Assembly: GCF_007676755.1 (NCBI RefSeq)
Contig: NZ_VEBK01000010.1
Location: 62,001-126,000 of the forward strand
DNA: 64,000 nt
Direction: 5' to 3'
From: Bacillus sp. FJAT-22090
GTDB lineage: Bacteria > Bacillota > Bacilli > Bacillales_A > Planococcaceae
Shown: one piece after another, positions 50,003 through 59,403 of the stretch
How positions within the stretch are numbered: position 1 is the first letter of the stretch
Layout of the letters: each line of letters begins with the position of its first letter
Notes under the pieces: generated by a model
Told to the model about the DNA's origin: nothing
Databases searched by the model: none
What the model saw: only the letters and a program-made list of their open reading frames with translations
Program-made: the position numbers and the translations under genes

Positions 50003-50875
50003 CTATTTTACCCAGCCTAATATCATTTCGCGTAAGAGCTTAGAAGCGGTATTTGCTGTTTGCTCCGACGAATCATATATTGGTGCAACTTCTACAAGAT
50101 CGAAACCAACTACATTTACTCCCGAGTTTGCAATGGCATGAATGGAAGCAAGTAGCTCACGGCTTGTGATGCCGCCACAATCTACTGTTCCTGTACCAGG
50201 TGCATGTGCCGGATCTAATACATCAATATCGATTGTTACATAGACAGGACGCCCAGCAAGTGTTGGTAGAATTTCTTTTAAAGGTTCTAATACATCGAAC
50301 TTCGAAATATGCATACCATTTTCTTTTGCCCAATCGAACTCTTCTTTCATTCCAGAACGGATTCCAAAAGAGTATACGTTTTTTGGTCCAATATATTCGG
50401 CAATTTTACGGATTGGTGTTGAGTGAGAAAGTGGTTCTCCCTCATATTCCACACGTAAATCTGTATGCGCATCCATATGGATAATTGCAAGGTCTTTATA
50501 ATTGTCCGCCACTGTTTTCATTACTGGCCAAGAAACTAAATGCTCTCCGCCCATACCAACAGGAATTTTTCCATCTTGCATTAGCTGGCGTATAAAACCA
50601 GCGATTAAATCAATACTTTTTTCCGCATTACCAAATGGAAGCGGAATATCTCCCGCATCAAAATAATTTACATCATCCAGTTCGCGGTCAAGGTAAGGAC
50701 TATATTCCTCTAACCCAATTGATACTTCGCGAATACGCTGTGGACCAAAACGTGAACCCGGACGGTAACTTACTGTCCAGTCCATCGGCATACCGTAGAT
50801 AACCGCTTGCGCCTTGTCATAGCTTGGCTTACTTTTAATAAACACATTACCTGAATAAGCTTCATCAAATCGCAT
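50003..50875 (-). CDS. speB: Agmatinase
   Basis: Hydrolyses agmatine to putrescine and urea using two Mn ions. The product is 290 residues. Metal ligands lie in GGEH, HMDAHTDLR and TIDIDVLDPAHAPGTGT. The gene starts 4 bases after speE, forming a polyamine operon. The final 20 codons are repeated just downstream. Confidence 0.95.
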   Translation of the reverse strand: MRFDEAYSGNVFIKSKPSYDKAQAVIYGMPMDWTVSYRPGSRFGPQRIREVSIGLEEYSPYLDRELDDVNYFDAGDIPLPFGNAEKSIDLIAGFIRQLMQDGKIPVGMGGEHLVSWPVMKTVADNYKDLAIIHMDAHTDLRVEYEGEPLSHSTPIRKIAEYIGPKNVYSFGIRSGMKEEFDWAKENGMHISKFDVLEPLKEILPTLAGRPVYVTIDIDVLDPAHAPGTGTVDCGGITSRELLASIHAIANSGVNVVGFDLVEVAPIYDSSEQTANTASKLLREMILGWVK

Positions 50876-50879
50876 TGGC

Positions 50880-51713
50880 TTACTCTCCTGCTAGGTCCTT
50901 CACAAATTTCGGCAATACAAATGCTGCTTTGTGAAGTTCTTTTGTATAATATTTTGTATCGATTTCATGGAAATGCTCGTCTGGCACTTGAAGTGGATCA
51001 TATTTTTTAGAACCGATTGTGAAGCACCAAAGACCACTCGGATATGTCGGAATGTTCGCCAAATACATATTAGTTATTGGGAAAATTTCCTTCACATCTT
51101 TTTGCACTTGGCGGATCAAATCTGCTTTGAACCAAGGATTGTCCGATTGTGCAACAAATAATCCATCCTCTTTCAATGCTTTTGAAATTCCAGCATAAAA
51201 TCCTTTTGTAAATAAATTCACAGCAGGTCCAACTGGTTCCGTAGAGTCAACCATAATCACGTCATATTCGTTTTCCGATTCAGCGATGTGCATAAATCCG
51301 TCGCCAACTTGTACATCCACGCGTGGATTTTCTAACTCACATGCGATTTCCGGTAAATATTTCTTCGAATACTCAATAACTTTTCCATCTATATCAACAA
51401 GTGTTGCTTTCTTTACTTTTGGATGTTTCATAATCTCACGGATTACTCCACCATCACCGCCTCCAACGACTAATACGTTTTCTGGATTTGGATGTGTGAA
51501 TAAAGGAACATGTGCAACCATCTCATGGTATACGAACTCATCTTTTTGAGAAGTCATCACCATTCCATCTAAAAAGAGCATATTTCCCCACTCTTCTGTT
51601 TCCGCCATTTCTAATAATTGAAAGTCCGTTTGCTCCGTATGAAGTGTACGTTTTACCTTCATTGTGATGCCAAAGTTCTCGGTTTGCTTTTCTGTAAACC
51701 AAAATCCAGCCAT
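50880..51713 (-). CDS. speE: Spermidine synthase
   Basis: Aminopropyl transfer from decarboxylated SAM to putrescine. The product is 277 residues with [14 protein letters not shown] (about 85), DSTEPVGPA (about 155) and QSDNPWFK. Head of the speE-speB operon, divergent from pbpG across about 170 bases. Confidence 0.95.
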   Translation of the reverse strand: MAGFWFTEKQTENFGITMKVKRTLHTEQTDFQLLEMAETEEWGNMLFLDGMVMTSQKDEFVYHEMVAHVPLFTHPNPENVLVVGGGDGGVIREIMKHPKVKKATLVDIDGKVIEYSKKYLPEIACELENPRVDVQVGDGFMHIAESENEYDVIMVDSTEPVGPAVNLFTKGFYAGISKALKEDGLFVAQSDNPWFKADLIRQVQKDVKEIFPITNMYLANIPTYPSGLWCFTIGSKKYDPLQVPDEHFHEIDTKYYTKELHKAAFVLPKFVKDLAGE

Positions 51714-51883
51714 TTATCTATCTCCCTTACCAATATGATTTATATGGAATGTATTAAAAAAAATAATACAAAGAAAGTATAGTGCTTTTTTACAAAAGTG
51801 CAATAGTTTTTTCTTTTTCCGTTTAATTTGATTCTATTGTTCTCATACTAATGAAAACATAAAACAGAACGGAGGAGATTATT

Positions 51884-53956
51884 ATGGGGCGTGTGCAATA
51901 CCGAAAAAAAGCCAATAGATCTAAACGGTTGAAAAGGTTTTTTCTATTAAGTATTGTTGCTAGCTTTGCTTTGATTGGTGCACTTGTGACGCTCCGAGTT
52001 TATGCTCAAATCGTTGGCGCACCTATTGTTCAAGTGCCTATTTCTTCTGTGTTTTTAGATAACCAGGGAAATGTTATTGGGGATCGCTTTAAAGAGCAGA
52101 GGCGTTATTGGGTTTCCTTAGATGAAATTTCCCCGTTCATATCACAGGCAGTTATAGCCGTAGAAGACCAAGAATTTTATGAGCACCACGGATTTGATTA
52201 TTCTCGTATTGCTTCTGCTCTTTTAAAAGATATAAAAGCAGGTAGAAAAGTCGAAGGTGCAAGTACTATTACACAGCAATACGCTCGAAATCTATTTTTA
52301 ACACATGAAAAATCTTGGAACCGAAAAATTAATGAAGCGTTATACGCCTATCGTTTAGAGATTTTTTATGAGAAGGATGATTTGCTCGAAGGATTTTTGA
52401 ATACAGTTTATTTTGGTCATGGTATGTACGGTGTAGAAGCTGCAAGTCGATTTTATTTTGGAAAAAGCGCAAAGGATTTAACGCTAGCGGAATCTGCATT
52501 AATGATGGGAATTCCAAAAGGTCCTACCTATTATTCCCCATTAGTCGATGAGGAAAAGGCGGTAAATCGTCAACAACTCATTTTAAAATTAATGGAAAAT
52601 GAGCAATTTATCACTGCAGAGCAACGGGAACGCGCAGTGGACGAGCAATACGTATTAAAGACGGAGGATTCCGTTGTAACTCAAAAAACAGCACCTTACT
52701 TTTTAGAAGAAGTTTGGAAAGAGGCAACAGACATTGTTAAGAAAAAAGGCCATCGTATTGAAGAAGGCGGTTGGACAATTGAAACTACTTTAAATAGAAA
52801 GCATCAGCAAGTTGCTGAAGAAACAATCAAAAAATGGATGCCAGATGGAGAGCTCCAAATTGGATTTGTCAGTATAGAACCGAAAACTGGTTATGTTACT
52901 GCCATGGTTGGTGGAAAAAGTTTTACGGAAAGTCCATTTAATCGAGTGACCCAAGCAAAAAGGCAAACAGGCTCTACGATAAAAGCATTATTGTATGCGG
53001 CTGCCCTTGAAAATGGTTTTTCCCCACTGACATATATGAAGAGTGAGCGAACTATTTTTACTTATGATGATGGGCGTCGTGAATATGAGCCGAAAAATGT
53101 AAATGGTGAATTTGCAGAACATCCCATTTCAATGGCACAAGCCCTTGCCATCTCCGATAATATTTATGCAGTAAAAACACTAGAACAAATCGGCTACAAA
53201 CCACTTCAACAAATAATCGATCGATTTGATATTGATATGAAGATCGAAGACACACCTGCAACAGCACTTGGAACACCAGAAATATCTCTTTTGGATATGA
53301 CAAAAGCGTACAACACTATAGCAGATAAGGGAATTCAAAAAAAGCCAACGTATATAACAAAAATTACGGATAGTAAAGGCAATGTACTATATGACGTGGA
53401 AAATGAAAAAGTTAAAGAAAAGAAGGTACTGCTAGAACAAGATGCCTTTTTGTTATCCTACTTGCTTACCGGTATGTTTGATCCAGTTTTTAATGATTAC
53501 TCTCCAGCAACAGGCATAAGTATTCGTGCAAAACAAACACGTCCGTATGCGGCGAAATCTGGAACTACAGATACCGACCAGTACTTAATCGGTTTTTCAC
53601 CTCAATTGACAGCAGGTGTTTGGAATGGCTACGACCAAGGCAAACAGGTAAGTGATGCGGAAGCTAAACAAGTGACGAAACAGGTTTGGATTGAATTCAT
53701 GGAACAGGTTCACCAAGGCTTGCCAGTTGAACCATTTATCGCTCCTTCTGGTGTTCGTGGTGTCATTGTCGACATCGAAACCGGTGGAATTGCAACTTCT
53801 GCCTGCAAAAAACAGCGACTTGTCTATATGAAGGAAAAAGATGTTCCAACAAAGTTATGTACAGATCCAACTTTGAAGCAACAGACATTTGAAGAGTCAG
53901 ATAATGAAGATACGACCCCGTGGTCCATTTTTCCGTTCTCGTTTTTCGGAGAATAA
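51884..53956 (+). CDS. pbpG: Class A penicillin-binding protein (PbpG type)
   Basis: A bifunctional peptidoglycan synthase of 690 residues. It has one membrane anchor (about 20-42). The GT51 glycosyltransferase (about 70-240) has EDQEFYEHHGFD, GASTITQQYARN and ALYAYRLE. The transpeptidase (about 330-640) has STIK, SDN in AISDNIYA, and KSGTT. The position next to speE and ywhD matches B. subtilis pbpG, a sigma-F gene active in spores. AGGAGA precedes the ATG. The stop abuts the 54-kb repeat. Confidence 0.93.
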   Translation: MGRVQYRKKANRSKRLKRFFLLSIVASFALIGALVTLRVYAQIVGAPIVQVPISSVFLDNQGNVIGDRFKEQRRYWVSLDEISPFISQAVIAVEDQEFYEHHGFDYSRIASALLKDIKAGRKVEGASTITQQYARNLFLTHEKSWNRKINEALYAYRLEIFYEKDDLLEGFLNTVYFGHGMYGVEAASRFYFGKSAKDLTLAESALMMGIPKGPTYYSPLVDEEKAVNRQQLILKLMENEQFITAEQRERAVDEQYVLKTEDSVVTQKTAPYFLEEVWKEATDIVKKKGHRIEEGGWTIETTLNRKHQQVAEETIKKWMPDGELQIGFVSIEPKTGYVTAMVGGKSFTESPFNRVTQAKRQTGSTIKALLYAAALENGFSPLTYMKSERTIFTYDDGRREYEPKNVNGEFAEHPISMAQALAISDNIYAVKTLEQIGYKPLQQIIDRFDIDMKIEDTPATALGTPEISLLDMTKAYNTIADKGIQKKPTYITKITDSKGNVLYDVENEKVKEKKVLLEQDAFLLSYLLTGMFDPVFNDYSPATGISIRAKQTRPYAAKSGTTDTDQYLIGFSPQLTAGVWNGYDQGKQVSDAEAKQVTKQVWIEFMEQVHQGLPVEPFIAPSGVRGVIVDIETGGIATSACKKQRLVYMKEKDVPTKLCTDPTLKQQTFEESDNEDTTPWSIFPFSFFGE

Positions 53957-53967
53957 AATAGAAATGA

Positions 53968-54050
53968 GTGGCTTAACGCAACCAGTTTCATGTGGAGAGT
54001 ATGAAATATGCTGGTGAAAGCAACCAGTTCGCTAAGGAAAGCGAAAGTCT
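53968..54050 (+). repeat. 21-bp phased GCAACCA repeat, locus 4 (degenerate)
   Basis: GTGGCTTAAC, as at other loci, is followed by GCAACCAG at 53978 and 54020 (42 bases, two steps). A degenerate unit falls at 53999 and GCGAAAG at 54041. It begins 12 bases past the pbpG stop and leads straight into the next array. Confidence 0.75.
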
Positions 54051-54054
54051 CACT

Positions 54055-54500
54055 TTAGGGAACTCAGTGGACACTTTGGGGAACTCGGTGCTCTCTTTGG
54101 GGAACTCAGTAGACTCTTTGGAGAACTCGTGGACTATTGGGGAACTCAGTAGACTCTTTGGAGAACTCGTGGACTATTGGGGAACTCAGTGGACTCTTTA
54201 GGGAACTCGGTAGACTCTTTGGAGAACTCGGTGCTCTCTTTGGGGATCTCTTGGACTCTTTGGGGAACTCAGTAGACACTTTAGGGAACTCGTGGACTAT
54301 TGGGGAACTCAGTGGACTCTTTTTGGGGAACTCGTGGACTATTGGGGAACTCGGTGCTCTCTTTGGGGAACTCGGTAGACTCTTGGGGAACTCAGTGGAC
54401 CCTTTGGGGATCTCGTGGACTATTGGGGAACTCGGTGCTCTCTTTGGGGAACTCGGTAGACTCTTTGGGGAATTCGGTAGACTCTTTGGGGAATTCGTAG
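54055..54500. repeat. Second 21-bp array, GGGGAACTC type, 22 units
   Basis: AACTC (or ATCTC, AATTC) recurs at 54061, 54082, 54103, 54124 and on to 54492, 22 times. Most steps are 21 bases; units with GTGGACTATT are 19, and a few are 20 or 23. A typical unit reads GGGGAACTCGGTAGACTCTTT. Reading frames on both strands (for example ELGRLFG or SPKSLPS heptads) are by-products of the period. It occupies the convergent gap between pbpG and ywhD. Confidence 0.9.
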
Positions 54501-54525
54501 ATTGAGTACAGCAACCAAACCAAAT

Positions 54526-54568
54526 AAAAAGCTTTCTATTACCTAAAAGAGGTAATAGAAAGCTTTTT
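54526..54568. terminator. Bidirectional terminator after the 54-kb arrays
   Basis: A 19-base arm (54526-54544) pairs perfectly with 54550-54568 around AAAAG, with A and T runs at the two ends. It can stop pbpG read-through on the plus strand and ywhD on the minus strand. The 54569-54754 stretch shows nothing else. Confidence 0.88.
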
Positions 54569-54754
54569 CTTAGTGTAGCGTTCTGCAAAAAGCATGCAAT
54601 TATTGGATTGGGTTGTCTCAAAGCTCACAAACATTTTGTTTACTTGCTACTTCTAAGTGTCCTAGCATTACTGTGAAGTAAGCTTTAAGTAAATTGTACT
54701 GTCTTTTCACTATTAATTCAACCTTATAAGGGGATTATGTTAGATTATCATTCG

Positions 54755-55279
54755 TTAGTTTGAAGATACCTGTAAATCATCGTGCAGCTTTTCATCACTG
54801 CGTTCCCACATCTCCATGTTATGTGTTTGTAAAAAATCGCGTAAAATATTTTTAGATCGGTCGTCCATAAAATTGACCATTATGTGACGCTTCATTGATT
54901 TATCCATTCGATTTACGTGATCTGCAAGTACTTTGTATCCTCTGCGTTTTTCACGATTTACGACCATTTCACAAGCGGTAACCCCTGCGTAATACGGGCC
55001 CTCTGCTTTGTAATCGATTGTCACCCAAACTAACCAGTACGGTTTTCCACCTTCTGAGTCTTCTCGATTCGTCGTAAACTTTATTCCTCTTTCTGTGTCA
55101 CTTCTTGCATGCATGGCACCTATTTCAATTCTTGCAACGTCTTCTTCAACATCCACAATAACTGGTGAAACATTCTCTAATGATAGAGAACCGATTCCAA
55201 ATCCTTTATGTCCATCAGTTGGATCATTTTTTATAATGGTGAATCCGATTTTTTGTTTTGGTTTTTCTTCATTTGTCAT
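54755..55279 (-). CDS. ywhD: YwhD family protein
   Basis: A 174-residue soluble protein matching YwhD by position and by IGSLSLENVSPVIVD, GPYYAGVTACEM and KRHIMVNFMDDRSK. No known motif or membrane segment. Function unknown. Divergent from the tautomerase gene. Confidence 0.85.
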   Translation of the reverse strand: MTNEEKPKQKIGFTIIKNDPTDGHKGFGIGSLSLENVSPVIVDVEEDVARIEIGAMHARSDTERGIKFTTNREDSEGGKPYWLVWVTIDYKAEGPYYAGVTACEMVVNREKRRGYKVLADHVNRMDKSMKRHIMVNFMDDRSKNILRDFLQTHNMEMWERSDEKLHDDLQVSSN

Positions 55280-55346
55280 TCGAAAGTTCCCTCCGTTCTG
55301 TTATGATATCTAGTATACAGAAGATTTCACTAAAGGAGGAAATGAA

Positions 55347-55532
55347 ATGCCATATGTAACAGTAAAAATGCTTGAAGGCCGCACAGAAGAACAAAAAAGA
55401 GCGTTAGTTGAAAAAGTAACTGCTGCAGTAGTAGAAACAGTAAATGCACCTGCTGAGAATGTCGTTGTATTTATCGAAGACATGCCAAAAAATCACTACG
55501 GCGTTGGTGGAAAATTATTTAGCGATAAATAA
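55347..55532 (+). CDS. ywhB: 4-oxalocrotonate tautomerase family protein (YwhB)
   Basis: A 61-residue enzyme whose catalytic proline is residue 1 after Met removal (MPYVTVKMLEGRTEEQK). The arginine in EGRTEEQKRALV is also conserved. It forms hexamers in this family and tautomerises 2-hydroxymuconate-like acids in vitro. Its cellular role in Bacillus is unclear. GGAGG lies 9 bases before the ATG. Confidence 0.93.
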   Translation: MPYVTVKMLEGRTEEQKRALVEKVTAAVVETVNAPAENVVVFIEDMPKNHYGVGGKLFSDK

Positions 55533-55540
55533 TTATGGAG

Positions 55541-55575
55541 GGAGCTCTTTGCTGAGGCAAGGGCTTCCTTTTGCT
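55541..55575 (+). terminator. Terminator after ywhB
   Basis: GGAGCTCTTTGC (55541-55552) pairs with GCAAGGGCTTCC (55557-55568) with some wobble pairs and one mismatch. TTTTGCTT follows. Confidence 0.6.
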
Positions 55576-55596
55576 TAATATTACTTTTTTAGCCTC

Positions 55597-55625
55597 AAAA
55601 AAAGAACTATCCTAGTGGACAGCTC
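55597..55625 (-). terminator. Terminator overlapping the end of ywgA
   Basis: GAACTATCC (55604-55612) pairs with GGACAGCTC (55617-55625), two wobble pairs, and seven T residues follow on the minus strand. The TAG stop of ywgA (55612-55614) is in the loop region. Confidence 0.8.
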
Positions 55626-56127
55626 TCATGTTCATCAAGTTTAGGACAAATTCATACGCTTCTTCCACTTCTTCTGTTGTGAAATTCAGTTTACCTTTTA
55701 CGACGTGAAGCTTTTCGATTTGCTCTTCTTTTGGAAGGTGGTCAAAATATAACAAGGTAGAAACTAGTTCTAAGAAACGGGAACTTTTATTCTTCATTTG
55801 TTCAATACTTGCGACTAAAGCAGGAGTTGCTTCCTCTAGTTGCGCCATTTGAGTGAAATGCTCGCCAGCATCAGTCATTTGATATTTATATTGGACGTAT
55901 GAGCCTTTGTCTTGTCTCTCTTCATATAAGAATCCCATATTGCAGAGTTCTTCCACCCGCAATGTCAGCTCATGTGAATAAGGGCCATACATATGAAATT
56001 CATATTTTTCTTTATATGGATATTGTAGTTTTTTTGCGATGTACACCATTTTTTGTAGTTTTTTTCTGCCGGTAATTCCGTCCGCTGCTCCGATAAATTG
56101 TATAATTTTTGCATGTTCTTCCAGCAA
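55612..56127 (-). CDS. ywgA: YwgA family protein
   Basis: A 171-residue protein starting MLEEHAKIIQFIGAADG, with GRKKLQKMVYIAKKL and YGPYSHELTLRVEEL, resembling winged-helix-like proteins of the Panacea/antitoxin-like group. Function unknown. Placed 13 bases after ywfO, on the same strand. Its last codons form the terminator stem. Confidence 0.82.
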   Translation of the reverse strand: MLEEHAKIIQFIGAADGITGRKKLQKMVYIAKKLQYPYKEKYEFHMYGPYSHELTLRVEELCNMGFLYEERQDKGSYVQYKYQMTDAGEHFTQMAQLEEATPALVASIEQMKNKSSRFLELVSTLLYFDHLPKEEQIEKLHVVKGKLNFTTEEVEEAYEFVLNLMNMRAVH

Positions 56128-56140
56128 TTTAATCCCGCCT

Positions 56141-57436
56141 TTACTTCAACAATTCTAAGATCTGTTTTTTTAACGCTTTTTTCTTACCGTCCTCAGTTAA
56201 GAAATCTTCTGGGAAATAAAGTTTGTGGTCAGTTCGGCGTTTCCCAGATATCGCTTCGACTACTTCCGATTCACGTGATAGTTCTCTAATTTCCCCAGAC
56301 GGCATGAGTAAATGAATAGGAATCCGTTCACCCTCTTCTCCAGGCCGATAAAAATCGTATGGTAAGTCTGATGAGGAATCAAATACTAAATAATATTCTG
56401 GATCTATACCCGCTTTTTTAAATAATAATTCCAGTTCTTTCATTTTTGTATAATCTTTTGCAAGATCGAATTCAATATACTGAAATAACTTTCGATTGAC
56501 AAAGCGGTAACTCAAATCAGATAAAATCGGGTCTTTTTCTGTTATCCACAACTGAAAATAAGTTAATAAAACTCCTTCATCTAGAGCCAAATAATCGTTC
56601 AAAGTAAAAGTACCGTCAAAAAATCCTTGGAAATGGGTAGGCTGCTGCTCAAAATCATATCCACTTTTACTTAAAGCTTTGGCGCGATGTAAAATCTTTG
56701 TCAATATAACTTCCGCACTTCTAGAAACGGGATGAAAATACACTTGCCAATACATTTGATATCTACTCATTATGTAGTCTTCTACGGCGTGCATCCCACT
56801 TGATTTTATTACAATCTGGTCTTCACGTGGACGCATCACACGTAAAATTCGTTCCATATCGAAATGACCGTAGCTGACACCTGTAAAATACGCATCTCGC
56901 TGTAAATAGTCCATGCGATCGGCGTCAATTTGACTGGAGATTAAACTAACTACCTGTTTATTTGAATATGTTTTCGCGATAACATCTGCCACTTTTTGAG
57001 GAAAGTCCTTGCTAACTTTTTTTAATATTTCATGTACCTCTGTATCCCCAAGTAGGATTTTCCTTGTATATTCCTCATGGTCCAGATTAAAAACATTTTC
57101 AAATGCATGGGAAAATGGTCCATGTCCCAAATCGTGTAAAAGTGCAGCGCATAATACGACTAGTCGTTCGGAAGCGTCCCATTCTGAGCGTCCTTCAAAA
57201 CTATCATCTACAATACGGCGAACAATCTCATAAACTCCAAGAGAGTGACTGAACCGGCTATGTTCTGCACCATGAAAAACGAGATACGTAGTTCCAAGCT
57301 GTTTAATACGGCGTAGCCTTTGAAATTCTTTTGCTCCAATGACGTCCCAAATGACTTGATCCCGAACATGGATGTATCGGTGAACCGGATCTTTGAACAC
57401 TTTCTCTTCTGCTAGTTTCTGCGTTGCATAGCTCAT
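56141..57436 (-). CDS. ywfO: HD-domain phosphohydrolase YwfO
   Basis: A 431-residue HD-superfamily protein. FHGAEHSRFSHSLGVYE and ALLHDLGHGPFSHAFE supply metal-binding His and HD residues, and a QIDADRMDYLQRD motif follows. This is the dGTPase-like group; the substrate is probably a nucleoside triphosphate, but sequence cannot fix it. GGAGGTGGGC precedes the ATG. Confidence 0.9.
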   Translation of the reverse strand: MSYATQKLAEEKVFKDPVHRYIHVRDQVIWDVIGAKEFQRLRRIKQLGTTYLVFHGAEHSRFSHSLGVYEIVRRIVDDSFEGRSEWDASERLVVLCAALLHDLGHGPFSHAFENVFNLDHEEYTRKILLGDTEVHEILKKVSKDFPQKVADVIAKTYSNKQVVSLISSQIDADRMDYLQRDAYFTGVSYGHFDMERILRVMRPREDQIVIKSSGMHAVEDYIMSRYQMYWQVYFHPVSRSAEVILTKILHRAKALSKSGYDFEQQPTHFQGFFDGTFTLNDYLALDEGVLLTYFQLWITEKDPILSDLSYRFVNRKLFQYIEFDLAKDYTKMKELELLFKKAGIDPEYYLVFDSSSDLPYDFYRPGEEGERIPIHLLMPSGEIRELSRESEVVEAISGKRRTDHKLYFPEDFLTEDGKKKALKKQILELLK

Positions 57437-57487
57437 TTGCCCACCTCCGTGAAGTTACATGTTATTTACCCTACATTATAAAGAAAA

Positions 57488-57509
57488 AAACCGCTTTATG
57501 TAAGGCGGC
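57488..57509 (-). terminator. Terminator after the DUF1450 gene
   Basis: CCGCTTTA and TAAGGCGG (within 57491-57508) form a short stem. Seven T residues follow on the minus strand. Confidence 0.75.
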
Positions 57510-57529
57510 AAAAGTTCTGTTTGTAATGA

Positions 57530-57757
57530 TTAGTCTTCTAGTTTGGCGCGTACTTTTTCCATTAATTCGTCTTCCGTTAAAGCTGCGACAGGACGATTAT
57601 TTATAAATGCAAAAGTCTTTTTACGTCCTGGTCCACAATAGGATTGGCATTCTTTTATTTCTATTTCTGCTTCTGAATCTATCGCTTTAAGCTTTGGAAT
57701 TAATGTTTTTAAATTTACGGCCTGACACTCATCGCAAACTCGAAAATGGTTTGCCAT
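57530..57757 (-). CDS. DUF1450 family protein
   Basis: A 75-residue protein with CDEC near the N-terminus and [13 protein letters not shown] in the middle. Four cysteines suggest a small thioredoxin-like or metal-binding fold (YuzB/DUF1450). It starts behind AAAGGGTTG-type bases. Function unknown. Confidence 0.8.
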   Translation of the reverse strand: MANHFRVCDECQAVNLKTLIPKLKAIDSEAEIEIKECQSYCGPGRKKTFAFINNRPVAALTEDELMEKVRAKLED

Positions 57758-57911
57758 CTGTCCACAACCCTTTCATATAAGTATTGACTACAGGCCATTG
57801 TATCTTAAAACTTATATTGCTATCAAGTGTATTTTACGTGAATAAAAGAGCCATATGTTGTCCATGATGTTAATAGAGTAACGAAACTATGAACATGGTA
57901 GGAGGATAAAC

Positions 57912-58535
57912 ATGGTAAAAGTAAGACAAGACGCTTGGATGCATGAAAATGATGAAATGTTAGCAGAGATGGTGCTTCGACATGTACGTGAGGGAAGCAC
58001 ACAATTAAATGCATTTGAAGAAGCAGGAGATGAATTAAATCGTACAGCAGCAGCATGTGGATTTCGCTGGAATGCAGTCGTTCGCCATCAATACGAAGCT
58101 GAGTTAAAAGAAGCGAAAAAAGAACGTAAAGAAAAGCTTCGTATATTAGGAAAAGACTATCGACGTAGAGGAAATGGCATTTATCTTGCAAAACCTCAAG
58201 AAGAAGGAGAACGCACAGCTTCTATCCCAGTTTCCGCTTTATCTATTGATATAATTATTGCTTACTTGGTGAGATTACAGCATAGTGATTCGGATATTTC
58301 AAGATACCGCCACTTAGCTTCTATCTCAACGGAAAAGATTCGTAAGCTAGAAAGCGAACTTGCAAAACTAGAAAAAGAAAATGCCGCGATTAAACAAGAT
58401 TACGAGCAGTTTGTACAAATTATGAATCGTGCACGACGACTAGTTACATTGAATGACGAAGAAGTACCAGCTATACCTGTTTTCCAAATGGAGAAAAACG
58501 GAAATCTTGTATCAAAAGAACCACCAACCGTTTAA
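57912..58535 (+). CDS. rsfA: Prespore regulator RsfA family
   Basis: A 207-residue Myb/SANT-like DNA-binding protein. The N-terminal motif includes RQDAWMHENDEMLAEM, TQLNAFEEAGDELNRTAAAC and GFRWNAVVRHQYE. The C-terminal part is a coiled coil (about 140-180). In B. subtilis RsfA modulates sigma-F genes in the forespore. TAGGAGG lies 7 bases before the ATG. The stop codon is in the loop of its terminator. Confidence 0.9.
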   Translation: MVKVRQDAWMHENDEMLAEMVLRHVREGSTQLNAFEEAGDELNRTAAACGFRWNAVVRHQYEAELKEAKKERKEKLRILGKDYRRRGNGIYLAKPQEEGERTASIPVSALSIDIIIAYLVRLQHSDSDISRYRHLASISTEKIRKLESELAKLEKENAAIKQDYEQFVQIMNRARRLVTLNDEEVPAIPVFQMEKNGNLVSKEPPTV

Positions 58536-58557
58536 AGTTGGTGGCTTTTCTTATTTA
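58521..58557 (+). terminator. Terminator overlapping the end of rsfA
   Basis: CCACCAAC (58521-58528) pairs with GTTGGTGG (58537-58544), then CTTTTCTTATTT. The rsfA TAA (58533-58535) is in the loop, so two proline codons build the first arm. It may also act for the converging lipL. Confidence 0.85.
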
Positions 58558-59390
58558 TCAAGCATCTTCCTATTTCGGTCTATGACTCGCTGCATATAAA
58601 ACTGGTAGAGTTCCATTTCATCTTGCATGACAGATTGGGATACTATATTTGTAGAAAGCTGTTGCAATACTTGTTGTATACGAATGACAATATCCTCCAC
58701 TGTGAATGAAGTATTTAATAGTTCATTTAAAGAAGCCATTACTTCTGGTTGAATGATTGGATAGTTAAACTTTGTTTCTTCTCCCTGCACTCCGATTTCA
58801 TAAAATTGGCGTATCAAATCTGCACGAGTGCTTCCACTGCCTTCTACACATAAATATACTTGCACTGCTATTCCTTGGCGAAGTCTACGCTGGGAAATAC
58901 CAGCAAATTTCTTTCCATTAATGCTTAAATCATAGGAACCTGGACAATAGGATCCGACAATTTCATAAGCTTCTATTTTTCCTTCCGCTTCTGGGAACAA
59001 CAACTGAACAAATGCTAGCATTACTTCATATCCAGTTGAAATATCAATAGATTGCTGTATTTCAGATAATACAATGGAAATATTCAACACTCCATCATCT
59101 AATACAACCGCAAGACCTCCCGAATTACGAACAATAGGTGTAAAACCTTGTGTACGTAAAAAATTTTGGGCATCATCTACAAATGGAAGCCGGTGATCTT
59201 GGATTCCCAGTACAACTGTATTTTCATGGACCCATGTCCGAACAGTTGCCGGTGACAGACCTTGTCCAACTAAATGGCAAAGTAAATCGTCTGCGGCAAA
59301 GGATTCCAAGGCGGATCTACTTTTCCCACTAAGCGATTGATCCCAAAATCGCCAAATGTCTTGCTGTAATAATGATTCTATTTGTGACAT
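58551..59390 (-). CDS. lipL: Octanoyl-[GcvH]:protein N-octanoyltransferase LipL
   Basis: An LplA-like amidotransferase of 279 residues. VRNSGGLAVVLDDGVLNIS is the lipoyl-synthase fold segment, and EIVGSYCPGSYDLSINGKKF holds the catalytic cysteine (near 150) and lysine. In Bacillus LipL moves octanoyl groups from GcvH to other E2 subunits. The position by pta and rsfA matches ywfL. Confidence 0.9.
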   Translation of the reverse strand: MSQIESLLQQDIWRFWDQSLSGKSRSALESFAADDLLCHLVGQGLSPATVRTWVHENTVVLGIQDHRLPFVDDAQNFLRTQGFTPIVRNSGGLAVVLDDGVLNISIVLSEIQQSIDISTGYEVMLAFVQLLFPEAEGKIEAYEIVGSYCPGSYDLSINGKKFAGISQRRLRQGIAVQVYLCVEGSGSTRADLIRQFYEIGVQGEETKFNYPIIQPEVMASLNELLNTSFTVEDIVIRIQQVLQQLSTNIVSQSVMQDEMELYQFYMQRVIDRNRKMLDK

Positions 59391-59403
59391 TGAATAATAC
59401 CCC

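Noticed and set aside
54106-54621. Proline/serine-rich minus-strand frame and glycine/leucine-rich plus-strand frames in the GGGGAACTC array
   Set aside because: Repeats read in all frames, no start signals, and one frame crosses the bidirectional terminator.
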